Shown one piece after another: positions 25,243-33,836 of a stretch of DNA of 54,519 nt. How positions within the stretch are numbered: the stretch's first letter is position 1; each line of letters begins with the position of its first letter. The stretch is from the NCBI GenBank assembly GCA_947623595.1, contig CANQHC010000002.1, positions 64,951 through 119,469 on the forward strand, given 5' to 3'. The stretch comes from an uncultured Clostridia bacterium (GTDB taxonomy: Bacteria > Bacillota > Clostridia > TANB77 > CAG-508). Both the position numbers and the translations under genes were made by a program. The notes under the pieces are model-generated. The model did not search any database. It had not been told where the DNA came from and worked only from the letters and a program-made list of their open reading frames with translations.

Positions 25243-26834
25243 AAAAAAATTTGAAAAATAAGAAAATGTTATTATTAATACTTATATTACTATTAATAGT
25301 TATTAGTGGTTTTGTTATTTATTTTTTACTAACTAATGAAACAAAAATATATGAAATAAATAGAACTAATTATTCATTCAAATATGATAGTACATGGAAA
25401 GTTACAAAACAAGAAGAAAATGAGATTAAATTGATTCACAAAAAAAGTAAAAGTGAATTAGGTATTCAAATAAATGAATTAGATGAAGAAAAGCAATATA
25501 AAGAATTAAGTGAAATATTTGATAGTTTTTTATATAATATTCAAGAACAAAATAAAGGTTACAAATTAATATACAGAGAAAATATACAAATAAATAGTAT
25601 GGATGGATATAAAATTTTATTTGAAAATGAAAATGGCCAATCAGCAGTTTATTTTTACAGGCAGGGTAACAAAATAGTAACTTTTATATATGAAGCAACA
25701 TATGATTATTTTGATATATTATTGGATAATATCAATAATATGATTAGTAATTTCAATTTAATTGAGCAAAAATTTGATGTAATAACTGAAATTAATCTTG
25801 AAACCGAAGAAATTGATTTTACAGAACAAAGAGATGTAGAAGAATTGCTAAAAGAAACAAAGGAAGAAGAAATTGCAAATAATAATTACTTAGTAAGATA
25901 TGAAATCCCAAGCAACTTTAAAAGTACTTATTATAGCACAACATATGGAAATTACAAATTTCAGGATGTTGAGATAGGAAAAAGTATTTATGCAAATTTT
26001 AGAATATTAAATTGTAATATATATCAATATTTAGACAGAGACAATGATTTGAATGTATATAGTAATTATGATTTGAATTCTTATAATAAACAGAAAGAAG
26101 TCTTAAGTAAATATGGAGAGCAACCTTTAAGTTATATATATAAAAATAATTATTTAACTAATAATGAAATGACTGAAAATATTCAAATTATATATGAGCT
26201 AAATAAAAATCATATATTAACAATTGCAATATCTTCTAATGGATTGGGAATACCAGAAAAACTGATAAAAATGATAAAAATTAATGAATTTGAAAATATT
26301 GCTGGCAATATAAAAGTTAATAAAGAAAATGGATTTTTGTTAGGAAATTTAAAGAAATTTGATAGCAATCATAAAACTCAAGATATTACTTTAAAATTAC
26401 CTGAGAAATACCAAGAAATAGATAAACAAACTAATTTATATGAAGAAAGAAATTATGGATTAAACTATAATGAAGAAAAACAATTTTATGAATATGAAGT
26501 AAATTATGCAATAGTTGGTCTAACTATAGAGCAAAAACTAAACTCATTAGATCAATCCGTATATAAAAAATATGGAAAATATAAGAACTTTACTAAATTA
26601 GAAGATATTAAACTAAAAGATAAAGAATTTAAAATTTCAGAGAGGGGTTATACACAATTAAGTGTTGCAACAGATAAAAAAGGAAATAGATATAAATATT
26701 ATACTAAAGAAAGAGTTCTATTCTACGAATTAGAAGACAATCAGTATTTATTTATATCAATAAAAGCGAATGATAAAGACATAAATGATGAATTAATAGA
26801 ACAATTAATTAACTTTGATATTAAAATTAATTAA
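25239..26834 (+). CDS. Membrane-anchored extracytoplasmic protein, possible PsbP-like modules
   Basis: A 531-residue protein with a basic N-terminus and one membrane helix (about residues 10-31, LLLILILLLIVISGFVIYFL), then an outer region. Residues 40-170 (NYSFKYDSTWKVTKQEE..., DGYKILFENENGQSAVYFYR) resemble the PsbP/DUF1795-type domain seen in many Gram-positive membrane proteins; similar pieces may recur later. That relation is tentative. No catalytic motif is visible. The start overlaps the pseudoprotease stop (ATGA), so the two are coupled. Confidence 0.7.
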   Translation: MKKNLKNKKMLLLILILLLIVISGFVIYFLLTNETKIYEINRTNYSFKYDSTWKVTKQEENEIKLIHKKSKSELGIQINELDEEKQYKELSEIFDSFLYNIQEQNKGYKLIYRENIQINSMDGYKILFENENGQSAVYFYRQGNKIVTFIYEATYDYFDILLDNINNMISNFNLIEQKFDVITEINLETEEIDFTEQRDVEELLKETKEEEIANNNYLVRYEIPSNFKSTYYSTTYGNYKFQDVEIGKSIYANFRILNCNIYQYLDRDNDLNVYSNYDLNSYNKQKEVLSKYGEQPLSYIYKNNYLTNNEMTENIQIIYELNKNHILTIAISSNGLGIPEKLIKMIKINEFENIAGNIKVNKENGFLLGNLKKFDSNHKTQDITLKLPEKYQEIDKQTNLYEERNYGLNYNEEKQFYEYEVNYAIVGLTIEQKLNSLDQSVYKKYGKYKNFTKLEDIKLKDKEFKISERGYTQLSVATDKKGNRYKYYTKERVLFYELEDNQYLFISIKANDKDINDELIEQLINFDIKIN

Positions 26835-26882
26835 GATGGAGTCTTAATTATGCTATAAATTTATTATAATGGAGGAAGAAAA

Positions 26883-27863
26883 ATGAATTGTCTAAAATGT
26901 GGAGCAAAATTAGAAGATAATGATATGTTTTGCAAAAATTGCGGGGAGCCAGTTACAAAACAAAATAATAGTGGCGAAAGTATGTATTCATATGATAGAC
27001 CGGCATCTCAGCAAATGAACTATAATCAACAACAGATGGGAGGTCAGCAATATTCTCAGCAAATGCCTAATTATGGACAAGCACAGAAAAAAAGTGGAAA
27101 TGCTAGTGATATAGTAAAAATTGTAGCAGTTACTGCAATAGTAATTACAATAATAATTGCAATAGGACTTATCGTTAGCTCAGCTATTTCAGCTTTTGGA
27201 AAGAAAAAAGATGAAGGGCAAGGAAATAATACACAAATAGAAAATTCTATAGTAAGTAATGAGCCAGGAAATGATCCACAAAATGGAAATAATACACAAG
27301 ATGGAAATACTATAGGAACAGAAGGGGTAACTCCTGTGGTTAATACTGGAGGATCAACTTATAAAGTAAATTTTGAAGGTTTCAAGCTTCAAATTCCTGA
27401 TAATTTATTATATCAGGTAGAAGCAGAAAATAAAGCTATCCTTATACAAGACGAAAATTCAACATGGTTGGCAAGATTGGAGATAGGAAATGTACCATAT
27501 CAACAACTTAGGAAAAACATCAACGCTATAAGTTCTGTACTTACTCAATCACTATCTTCAGCCAATGTAGTCGTTTCACCAGCCAGAGCAGAAACAATTG
27601 AAGGTGTTGAATATATACTTTGTGATATTGAAGCTTCAGGTTCAAAAGCTGTTATAGGAATTGCTTCATTAAATTCTATGTATTCAGCATGTATTGAATT
27701 ATATAATGTGGATAATACTTGTGATACTTCAGCATTAAGAAATATATCTTCAATAATTTCTACAGCTGAATATACTGGAGAATCAGATTATTTAAAAGTT
27801 AACGAAGAAATAGATTTTAAAGATATAGGCAAAACATTAGAAAAAGTAACACAAGAAGATTAA
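26883..27863 (+). CDS. Zinc-ribbon membrane protein
   Basis: A 326-residue protein with an N-terminal zinc ribbon (MNCLKCGAKLEDNDMFCKNC), a Q/Y/N-rich linker, one membrane helix (about residues 80-104), an N-rich linker and an outer domain of about 150 residues (FEGFKLQIPDNLLYQVEAEN...) whose start resembles a PsbP-like domain. The layout copies the gene at 22229, with a different outer domain. GGAGGAAG precedes the ATG. A terminator follows at 27945, so it probably closes the transcript. Confidence 0.75.
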   Translation: MNCLKCGAKLEDNDMFCKNCGEPVTKQNNSGESMYSYDRPASQQMNYNQQQMGGQQYSQQMPNYGQAQKKSGNASDIVKIVAVTAIVITIIIAIGLIVSSAISAFGKKKDEGQGNNTQIENSIVSNEPGNDPQNGNNTQDGNTIGTEGVTPVVNTGGSTYKVNFEGFKLQIPDNLLYQVEAENKAILIQDENSTWLARLEIGNVPYQQLRKNINAISSVLTQSLSSANVVVSPARAETIEGVEYILCDIEASGSKAVIGIASLNSMYSACIELYNVDNTCDTSALRNISSIISTAEYTGESDYLKVNEEIDFKDIGKTLEKVTQED

Positions 27864-27944
27864 CCAAAAAAGATATATAATATAAAAATAGAAAAGGAAA
27901 ATGTTTTTATATTTGAAAATTGTTTAAATAAATTTTAATGAGAT

Positions 27945-27979
27945 AAAGATGCCCTTTAATATAAAGAGCATCTTTTTTA
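27945..27979 (+). terminator. Intrinsic terminator after the zinc-ribbon gene
   Basis: AAAGATGCcCTTT and AAAGaGCATCTTT form a long stem with one mismatch and a 5-nt loop, followed by a T run. Confidence 0.8.
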
Positions 27980-28003
27980 CGAACAAAGTTATACAATATT
28001 ATT

Positions 28004-28032
28004 TTGACAACTATTGTCTATATAAACATAAT
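28004..28032 (+). promoter_or_regulatory. Possible SigA promoter upstream of the GH18 gene
   Basis: TTGACA at 28004-28009 and CATAAT at 28027-28032 with a 17-nt spacer. It leaves a leader of about 160 nt. Apart from this and the terminator, the 333-nt gap 27864-28196 shows nothing recognisable. Confidence 0.5.
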
Positions 28033-28196
28033 AAAAAGTAAAATGCTATAGTAAAATATTAAATTAAAAAATGAAATTATGAAAAATAAATTAAAATTTA
28101 ATTACTTTGGTTTACAAAGTATTATAAAAATGATAATATGTTATAAATTGTCTATGGTAGAATAAGAATAGTATTTTTAAGGAGAAATGTCTAAGG

Positions 28197-29894
28197 ATGA
28201 ATAAACATAGTAAAAATGAAAGAAAAATTGGAAAAAATATTTTAAAATTAGTAATAATAGCCTTATTTGTATTAGCTATTATTATTATATTTCACATAGC
28301 AAGTAATAATTATGTCATAGATGATATAAAAGGAAAAACAAATCTTATTATTAATAATACAAATGTAACTAAAAATTTAAAAGCGGATGTATATATACAA
28401 AATAACGTAGTATATATATCACAATCAGACATTAAAAATTTTTTCGATAATTCTATTATATATGATGAGCAATATAACCAACTAATTACTTGTGCTGAAA
28501 AAAAGGTTGCTACATTACCAATTGGTGTAAATAAAATAGAATTAAATAGTGCTAGCATTAATATTAAATCAGGAGTAATTGAAAAAGATGGTATTTATTA
28601 TGTGCCAATTTCAGAATTAGGAAATGTATATAATACTCAAACTAGTTATAACGAAGGTACTAATATAGTAACAGTAGATTCTTTAGACAAAGCATATATA
28701 GTAGCAACTTTAAAGAAAGATATATCAGTTAAATTTAAACCAACAGGCATTTCAAAAACTGTAGCCAAAGTAAAAAAAGGTGATACACTTATTATTGCTA
28801 ATCGTAGTGATTATCCAGTGCCAAATGGTTGGACAAGAGTAAGAACTGAAGATGGAATTTTAGGTTATGCAAAAATAAATACTATGGGAGAAAATGTTAC
28901 TATTAGAGAAGAAATACAAAAAAGTGTAGAAAATAATAAAGTTAGTTTAATATGGGATTATTTTTCTTCAGAAAGTCATATACCGGATAGAAGTGGAACT
29001 CAAATAAAAGGAATTAATGTAATTTCTCCAACTTTTTTTAGATTAAAAGAAGCCGGAAAGGGAGAAATTAACGTACATATAGGAGAAAAGGGAAAAGAAT
29101 ATATTAAATGGGCTCATGAGCAAGGATATAAAATATGGCCATCATTTTCTAATGAATCTTTAGGGGATACTACTGCATCAATTGTAAAAGATTATAAATT
29201 AAGAGAGAAAATGATAAATCAAATAATTGATAATATTGTAACTTATAATTTAGATGGTATTAATATTGATTTTGAAAATATGTATCAGGCAGATAAAGAC
29301 AATTTTTCACGATTTTTAATCGAATTAGAGCCACGTTTAAATGAAATTGGAGCAATATTATCTGTAGATGTTACTGCACCTGATGGAGCTCCAAATTGGT
29401 CGCTTTGCTATGATAGACATACAATCTCAAAAGTGTCAGATTATATTATATTTATGGCATATGATCAATATGGTATATCATCAACAAAACAAGGAACCAC
29501 AGCAGGATGCAATTGGGTTGAAAACAATATTCAAAAATTTTTAGGACAAGAAGATGTACAAGCATCTAAATTAGTATTAGGAATTCCTTTTTACACCAGA
29601 ATTTGGTGGGAAGATTCAAAAGGAAATGTAAAAAGTTCAGCAGTAGGAATAAAAGATTTAAAAGAAAAAATACCAAATGATGCTAAAAAAGAATGGGATG
29701 ATGATTTAAAACAATATATTGTACAATATAAGAAAAATGGAATAGAATATAAGGTTTGGCTTGAAGATGAAGAATCTTTGAAGGCAAAATTACAGTTAAT
29801 TTCCCAATATAATTTAATAGGTGCAGCATATTGGAGGAAAGGATATGAAACTAATGAAGTTTTAAATCTTATCTCTAATGAAATTAATAAATAA
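28197..29894 (+). CDS. GH18 family glycosidase with copper-amine-oxidase-like N-terminal and SH3 domains
   Basis: A 565-residue protein related to spore cortex hydrolases YaaH/YdhD. Order: membrane helix (about 14-34), a copper-amine-oxidase N-terminal-like domain (about 40-165, typical of clostridial wall proteins), an SH3b domain (about 170-230), and a GH18 barrel (about 245-560). The active site LDGINIDFENM gives D353...D358-x-E360 with E360 as acid/base; FMAYDQYG and the later IPFYTRIWW are further GH18 landmarks. It should cut N-acetylglucosamine linkages in spore or cell-wall peptidoglycan. AAGGAG is 12 nt before the ATG; the in-frame-shifted mini-ORF ATGTCTAAGGATGAATAA overlaps the start. 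Confidence 0.9.
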   Translation: MNKHSKNERKIGKNILKLVIIALFVLAIIIIFHIASNNYVIDDIKGKTNLIINNTNVTKNLKADVYIQNNVVYISQSDIKNFFDNSIIYDEQYNQLITCAEKKVATLPIGVNKIELNSASINIKSGVIEKDGIYYVPISELGNVYNTQTSYNEGTNIVTVDSLDKAYIVATLKKDISVKFKPTGISKTVAKVKKGDTLIIANRSDYPVPNGWTRVRTEDGILGYAKINTMGENVTIREEIQKSVENNKVSLIWDYFSSESHIPDRSGTQIKGINVISPTFFRLKEAGKGEINVHIGEKGKEYIKWAHEQGYKIWPSFSNESLGDTTASIVKDYKLREKMINQIIDNIVTYNLDGINIDFENMYQADKDNFSRFLIELEPRLNEIGAILSVDVTAPDGAPNWSLCYDRHTISKVSDYIIFMAYDQYGISSTKQGTTAGCNWVENNIQKFLGQEDVQASKLVLGIPFYTRIWWEDSKGNVKSSAVGIKDLKEKIPNDAKKEWDDDLKQYIVQYKKNGIEYKVWLEDEESLKAKLQLISQYNLIGAAYWRKGYETNEVLNLISNEINK

Positions 29895-29913
29895 AAAAAT
29901 CATAAATTTGAAA

Positions 29914-29957
29914 TACTCCCATATAATATGTAGAACAAGCTACAATATGGGGGTATT
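29914..29957 (+). terminator. Possible terminator between GH18 gene and the next gene
   Basis: TACTCCCATAT pairs with ATATGGGGGTA (G-U allowed), followed by TTTATT. It lies only a few bases before the next start codon and contains its ribosome binding site (GGGGG), so it could equally hide that site. Confidence 0.45.
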
Positions 29958-29962
29958 TATTA

Positions 29963-30961
29963 ATGCTTGGATATTTAAAATTAAAAAATAATAATGAAGA
30001 ACTTTATGAAACTGATTTTTTAAAAGTCCTGAAAGGGAAAAAAACAAAACTTTCAGAAATTCAATACATGTGTTGTTACATATATTATGAATTTATTGCT
30101 TTTATAAAAAATTGGCTAAATATAATAACAATTAAAAAAATATATAATGCCTATATATTCATTTTTCCATTTAATAGTAAAGAAATAAGAAAAAATAAGA
30201 TGAAAAAGTGCATGATAAAAGTGGAAAAAATGTTAAAAAAGTTTAAAATACAAAATTTAGTAATATCTGAAGAACTAAAAGAAAACATAGAACTCAAAAA
30301 TATAGTAAATAAAAAAATTCACGTGTTAGATGGAAGAGGGCTTATACCATATTTGTTAAAAGAGATAATAGAATATATTCTAGAAACGCAAAAATTAAAA
30401 ATGGAATTAGAAGATTTATATATTTGCGTAAAAGAAATGAAATTAATTTATATAAATAATATTAATTATCTAGCTCACTATTTTAGGAGTATAAACATTA
30501 TAACACCTAATATTAGCAAATTTCAAAAAATAGTGGAAAGAATAGAAGAAAAAGAGAATACAATAATAACAGTAACAAACAATAAGAAAAAGAGTTTGCG
30601 AAAATCAAAATTAATTATCAATTTTGATTTTGCAGAGGAAGAAATAAAAAAATATAATATTTATCGTAATGCAATAATTATTTCAGTTCAAAAGGATGAT
30701 GAATATGATGAACTTAAGTTTGCTGGATTAGAAATTAAAAAAATTGGTATTGAAACTTCAAATGAGATAAAAGAATTATTTAAAGACTATAATTTATTAG
30801 ATACTGTTTCATTAACAACTTTATATGAAAGCATAATTAATGAAAAAAATGGCTTTGAGAAAGTAAAAGAAAAGATGAAAGAAGACCAAATAAGAATCAT
30901 AAAGCTATATGGAAAAAGAGGAGAAATACATGAAAAGGAATATATTGGGCTATTAGAATAA
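29963..30961 (+). CDS. Conserved hypothetical protein upstream of greA
   Basis: A 332-residue protein, rich in lysine, with no signal peptide and one hydrophobic segment near residues 35-60 (MCCYIYYEFIAFIKNWLNII). The central piece HVLDGRGLIPYLLKEIIEYI and the later KLIINFDFAEEEI with IIISVQKDD could belong to a nucleotide-binding alpha/beta fold, but I see no clear glycine-rich loop. I recall similar unnamed proteins near greA in clostridia, without being able to check. The gap before it (29895-29962) has a small A/T-rich hairpin (ACTCCCATAT...ATATGGGGGT) that may end the GH18 transcript. Confidence 0.7.
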   Translation: MLGYLKLKNNNEELYETDFLKVLKGKKTKLSEIQYMCCYIYYEFIAFIKNWLNIITIKKIYNAYIFIFPFNSKEIRKNKMKKCMIKVEKMLKKFKIQNLVISEELKENIELKNIVNKKIHVLDGRGLIPYLLKEIIEYILETQKLKMELEDLYICVKEMKLIYINNINYLAHYFRSINIITPNISKFQKIVERIEEKENTIITVTNNKKKSLRKSKLIINFDFAEEEIKKYNIYRNAIIISVQKDDEYDELKFAGLEIKKIGIETSNEIKELFKDYNLLDTVSLTTLYESIINEKNGFEKVKEKMKEDQIRIIKLYGKRGEIHEKEYIGLLE

Positions 30962-30966
30962 AGGTA

Positions 30967-31038
30967 ATTATTAAGATTAACGTCAAGTGAAAAGTTAAAT
31001 GCAATTCTGTAAAGTAAATGCATTATTAAGATTAATGT
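30967..31038 (+). repeat. Pair of 17-nt direct repeats upstream of greA
   Basis: ATTATTAAGATTAACGT at 30967-30983 and ATTATTAAGATTAATGT at 31022-31038 differ at one position and are 55 nt apart, ending 20 nt before the greA promoter. They could be regulator sites or a small duplication. Confidence 0.5.
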
Positions 31039-31057
31039 GAATTTAATATGAAAAATA

Positions 31058-31086
31058 TTGACAAATAATAAAATATAGATTATATT
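31058..31086 (+). promoter_or_regulatory. SigA promoter of greA
   Basis: TTGACA at 31058-31063 and TATATT at 31081-31086 with a 17-nt spacer. Confidence 0.75.
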
Positions 31087-31096
31087 TATTAGAGTT

Positions 31097-31129
31097 GCAG
31101 CAAATCATAAAATATCTATGGTTTGTTGC
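31097..31129 (+). promoter_or_regulatory. 5'-terminal stem-loop of the greA transcript
   Basis: GCAGCAAATCATA (31097-31109) pairs along all 13 positions, with two G-U pairs, with TATGGTTTGTTGC (31117-31129) around a 7-nt loop. The promoter places transcription start just before it, so the mRNA would begin with this hairpin. No T run follows, so it is not a terminator. A 5' stabiliser or protein-binding leader is possible. Confidence 0.5.
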
Positions 31130-31162
31130 CATTTATTTATAAGCAAAAGGAGGTAAAGACTA

Positions 31163-31639
31163 ATGGACGAAAAAGAAGTATTACTAACAAAAGAAGGGTA
31201 TGACAAATTAGAACAAGAATTAGATTATTTAAAGACAACTAAAAGAGCCGAAATCGCAGAAAGAATAAAAGTAGCATTAGGATTTGGAGATTTATCTGAA
31301 AATTCTGAGTATGATGAGGCTAAGAATGCACAAGCTGAAAATGAAACTAAAATTGCAGAATTAGAAAACAAACTTAGATATGCTAAAATTATTGATGAAT
31401 CAGAAATAGACACCAAAACAGTACAAGTAGGAAATACAGTTAAGCTATTAGATATAGAGTTTAACGAAGAAGTAAGTTATACCTTAGTTGGTTCAACAGA
31501 AGTTGATTTAACTCAAAATAAAATTTCTAACGAATCTCCAATTGGTAGTGCTATTTTAGGTGCTAAAAAGAATCAAATAGTTGAAGTTCAAGCACCGGCA
31601 GGTGTAGTACAATATAAAATATTATCAATTACGAAATAA
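31163..31639 (+). CDS. greA: Transcription elongation factor GreA
   Basis: A 158-residue GreA: an N-terminal coiled coil with [20 protein letters not shown] and the conserved [20 protein letters not shown] at its tip, then a C-terminal FKBP-like domain ([20 protein letters not shown]). GreA reactivates backtracked RNA polymerase by promoting transcript cleavage, using the acidic residues at the tip (D and E in [12 protein letters not shown]). AAAGGAGG precedes the ATG. It is monocistronic, with its own promoter, leader hairpin and terminator. Confidence 0.98.
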   Translation: MDEKEVLLTKEGYDKLEQELDYLKTTKRAEIAERIKVALGFGDLSENSEYDEAKNAQAENETKIAELENKLRYAKIIDESEIDTKTVQVGNTVKLLDIEFNEEVSYTLVGSTEVDLTQNKISNESPIGSAILGAKKNQIVEVQAPAGVVQYKILSITK

Positions 31640-31663
31640 AGAAATTTTAAAATTTATATATAA

Positions 31664-31690
31664 AAAAGAAGGGAAACCTTCTTTTTTTCT
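31664..31690. terminator. Intrinsic terminator between greA and deoD
   Basis: AAAGAAGG and CCTTCTTT form an 8-bp stem with a GAAA-type loop, A-rich before and T-rich after, so it can serve both convergent genes. Confidence 0.85.
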
Positions 31691-31761
31691 TGTAGAAAAG
31701 TTAAAAAAAGCAATATCATAGCAAGCTAAGATATTACTTTAATAATTTACATTTCCGAGGA

Positions 31762-32481
31762 TTAAAGAGACAAAGAGCTTTCTAAGGCTAGAGTAATCAT
31801 GTCATTTAAAGATTTTTCTCTTTCTTCAGATGTACTAGACTCTTTAGTATAGAAAGAATCTACTACAGTTAATAAGCAAGATGCTTTTTTATTAAAATGC
31901 TTTGCTATGTAAAATAATGCAAAAGCTTCCATTTCACAAGCTAAAATATTTAGATCTTTAGGAAAGCGTTTGACAAATGCAGGTATATCTTCTAAATAGC
32001 CATCAAAACAATCATTGCATAAAGTATTTCCTTTTATACAAGGTATTGAAATATTTTTAGAAGTTTTTTCAATTATGTCATTAGTTTTTTCATCAGATTT
32101 TGCTATATGACATTCTTTTTCACTCCATTCATATGCAAAATTTCCTTCAGTATAACTTTGATCAATCAAAATTATATCTGATAAATTTAAGTTTTTATTA
32201 TAACTTCCACAAGATCCAATACGAATAATTGTGTCAACATCATAAAATTTATATAATTCATAACAGTAAATTCCCATGCTAGGCATTCCCATACCGGAGG
32301 AGAAAACTGTAATTTCTTTTCCTTTGTACGTACCAGTATAAGCTAACATATTTCTTACAGAATTGACTTGCCTAACATTTTCTAAAAAATTATCTGCTAT
32401 ATATTTGGCTCTCAATGGATCCCCAGGCATTAGAACTATTTTCTTTATATCATCCTTATTTGCATTACAATGAATTGGCAT
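31762..32481 (-). CDS. deoD: Purine-nucleoside phosphorylase, DeoD type
   Basis: A 239-residue hexameric-type purine nucleoside phosphorylase that splits purine (deoxy)nucleosides with phosphate for salvage. Landmarks: PIHCNANKDDIKKIVLMPGD then PLRAKYIA, FSSGMGMPSMGIYCYEL, RIGSCGSY and the substrate-binding ILACEMEAFALFYIA. AGGAGG precedes the ATG at normal distance. It is a single gene, divergent from rlmN. Confidence 0.96.
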   Translation of the reverse strand: MPIHCNANKDDIKKIVLMPGDPLRAKYIADNFLENVRQVNSVRNMLAYTGTYKGKEITVFSSGMGMPSMGIYCYELYKFYDVDTIIRIGSCGSYNKNLNLSDIILIDQSYTEGNFAYEWSEKECHIAKSDEKTNDIIEKTSKNISIPCIKGNTLCNDCFDGYLEDIPAFVKRFPKDLNILACEMEAFALFYIAKHFNKKASCLLTVVDSFYTKESSTSEEREKSLNDMITLALESSLSL

Positions 32482-32657
32482 AAAACGACCTCCTTTATAT
32501 TATGATGCCATTATATCGAAGTATAACAAAAAAAGCAATGGAAAAGTGTTTTAGTTTAAAAGATATATGTGATGACATTAAAAATAATACTACTATAATG
32601 TAATAAAAATATAAAAAGAGCTAATAATTATTTATTAATTACTAGAAGCAAGTGAAT

Positions 32658-32686
32658 TTGACATAGGGTATTGAAAAAAATATACA
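32658..32686 (+). promoter_or_regulatory. SigA promoter of the rlmN-prpC-prkC-rsgA-rpe operon
   Basis: TTGACA at 32658-32663 and TATACA at 32681-32686 with a 17-nt spacer, about 60 nt before rlmN. A TATAAT at 32594-32599 without a good -35 may be a second start. Confidence 0.7.
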
Positions 32687-32747
32687 ACTATGATATAAAA
32701 TAAAAAGAAGAATTGTAAAATAAAGAAGGATTAATAAAATAAAAGTA

Positions 32748-33779
32748 ATGAAGAACATAAAAGAATATGACTTAGAAGAATTAAAAAAACAACTAGTTCT
32801 TCTAGGGGAAAAGCCATATAGAGCAGAGCAAATTTGGAACTGGTTATATAGAGAAAAAGTAAAAAATATAGATGATATGACCAATTTATCTTTAGAGTTA
32901 AGAGAAAAGCTAAAACAGAATTATACTATGTGCAATTTTAAAATATTGAAAAAGCAAATATCATCGGATGGAACAATTAAATATTTATTTGATGTATTGG
33001 ATGAAAATGCAATTGAAACAGTGCTAATGCAATATCATCATGGCAAAACTATATGTGTATCAAGTCAAATTGGTTGCAAGATGGGATGTAAGTTTTGTGC
33101 TTCTACTGGAATTAATTTTATTCGTAATTTAACAGCGGGAGAAATTGTAGAACAGATATTAGCTGTTGAGCAAGATATTAATGAATCAATTTCTAATATT
33201 GTATTTATGGGAATTGGAGAACCATTTGATAACTATGAAAATGTTATGAAAGCTATTCGAATTCTAAATCATCCAAAAGGTATTAATATAGGAGCAAGGC
33301 ATATTAGTGTTTCTACTTCGGGAGTAGTTCCAAAAATCTATGAATTTGCCAATGAAGATTTACAATGTACTTTATCGATATCTTTACATGCAACAAATAA
33401 TGAAAAAAGAAGTAAAATGATGCCAGTAAACAAAGCATATCCTATTGAAGAATTAATGAAAGCATGTAAGGACTATATTGCTAAAAACAACAAAAGAATT
33501 TCCTTTGAATATGCATTAGCAAAAGACAATAATGATAATTTAGAAGATGCTAAAGCATTAGTAAATTTACTAAAAGGAATGTTATGCCATGTAAACCTTA
33601 TACCAATTAACAAAATTGAAAATGGACAATATGTAAAAAGTAGTAATGAAAATATTATAAAGTTCAGAGATTATTTGAATGAGCATGGAATAACAGCAAC
33701 AATTAGAAGAGAATTAGGTAGTGATATAGATGCAGCATGTGGACAGTTAAGAAGGAAGAATCTAAAAGCTGAAGAATAA
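32748..33779 (+). CDS. rlmN: 23S rRNA (adenine2503-C2)-methyltransferase RlmN
   Basis: A 343-residue radical-SAM enzyme that methylates A2503 of 23S rRNA and A37 of some tRNAs. The CxxxCxxC cluster motif is CKMGCKFCASTG, followed by NIVFMGIGEPFDNYENVM. The methyl-carrying cysteine pair is C in the cluster region and the C-terminal DAACGQLR. The length is normal. The 266-nt gap upstream holds promoters only. It heads an operon with the PrpC/PrkC signalling pair. Confidence 0.97.
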   Translation: MKNIKEYDLEELKKQLVLLGEKPYRAEQIWNWLYREKVKNIDDMTNLSLELREKLKQNYTMCNFKILKKQISSDGTIKYLFDVLDENAIETVLMQYHHGKTICVSSQIGCKMGCKFCASTGINFIRNLTAGEIVEQILAVEQDINESISNIVFMGIGEPFDNYENVMKAIRILNHPKGINIGARHISVSTSGVVPKIYEFANEDLQCTLSISLHATNNEKRSKMMPVNKAYPIEELMKACKDYIAKNNKRISFEYALAKDNNDNLEDAKALVNLLKGMLCHVNLIPINKIENGQYVKSSNENIIKFRDYLNEHGITATIRRELGSDIDAACGQLRRKNLKAEE

Positions 33780-33836
33780 TTAAATATTATTAATTAAAAA
33801 TATATGTATATAAATATAAAAAAATAGGAGGAAACT

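Noticed and set aside
26826..26850. Hairpin AATTAAGA/TCTTAATT at the end of the 25239 gene
   Set aside because: Short AT-rich stem with no T tract; not convincing as a terminator.
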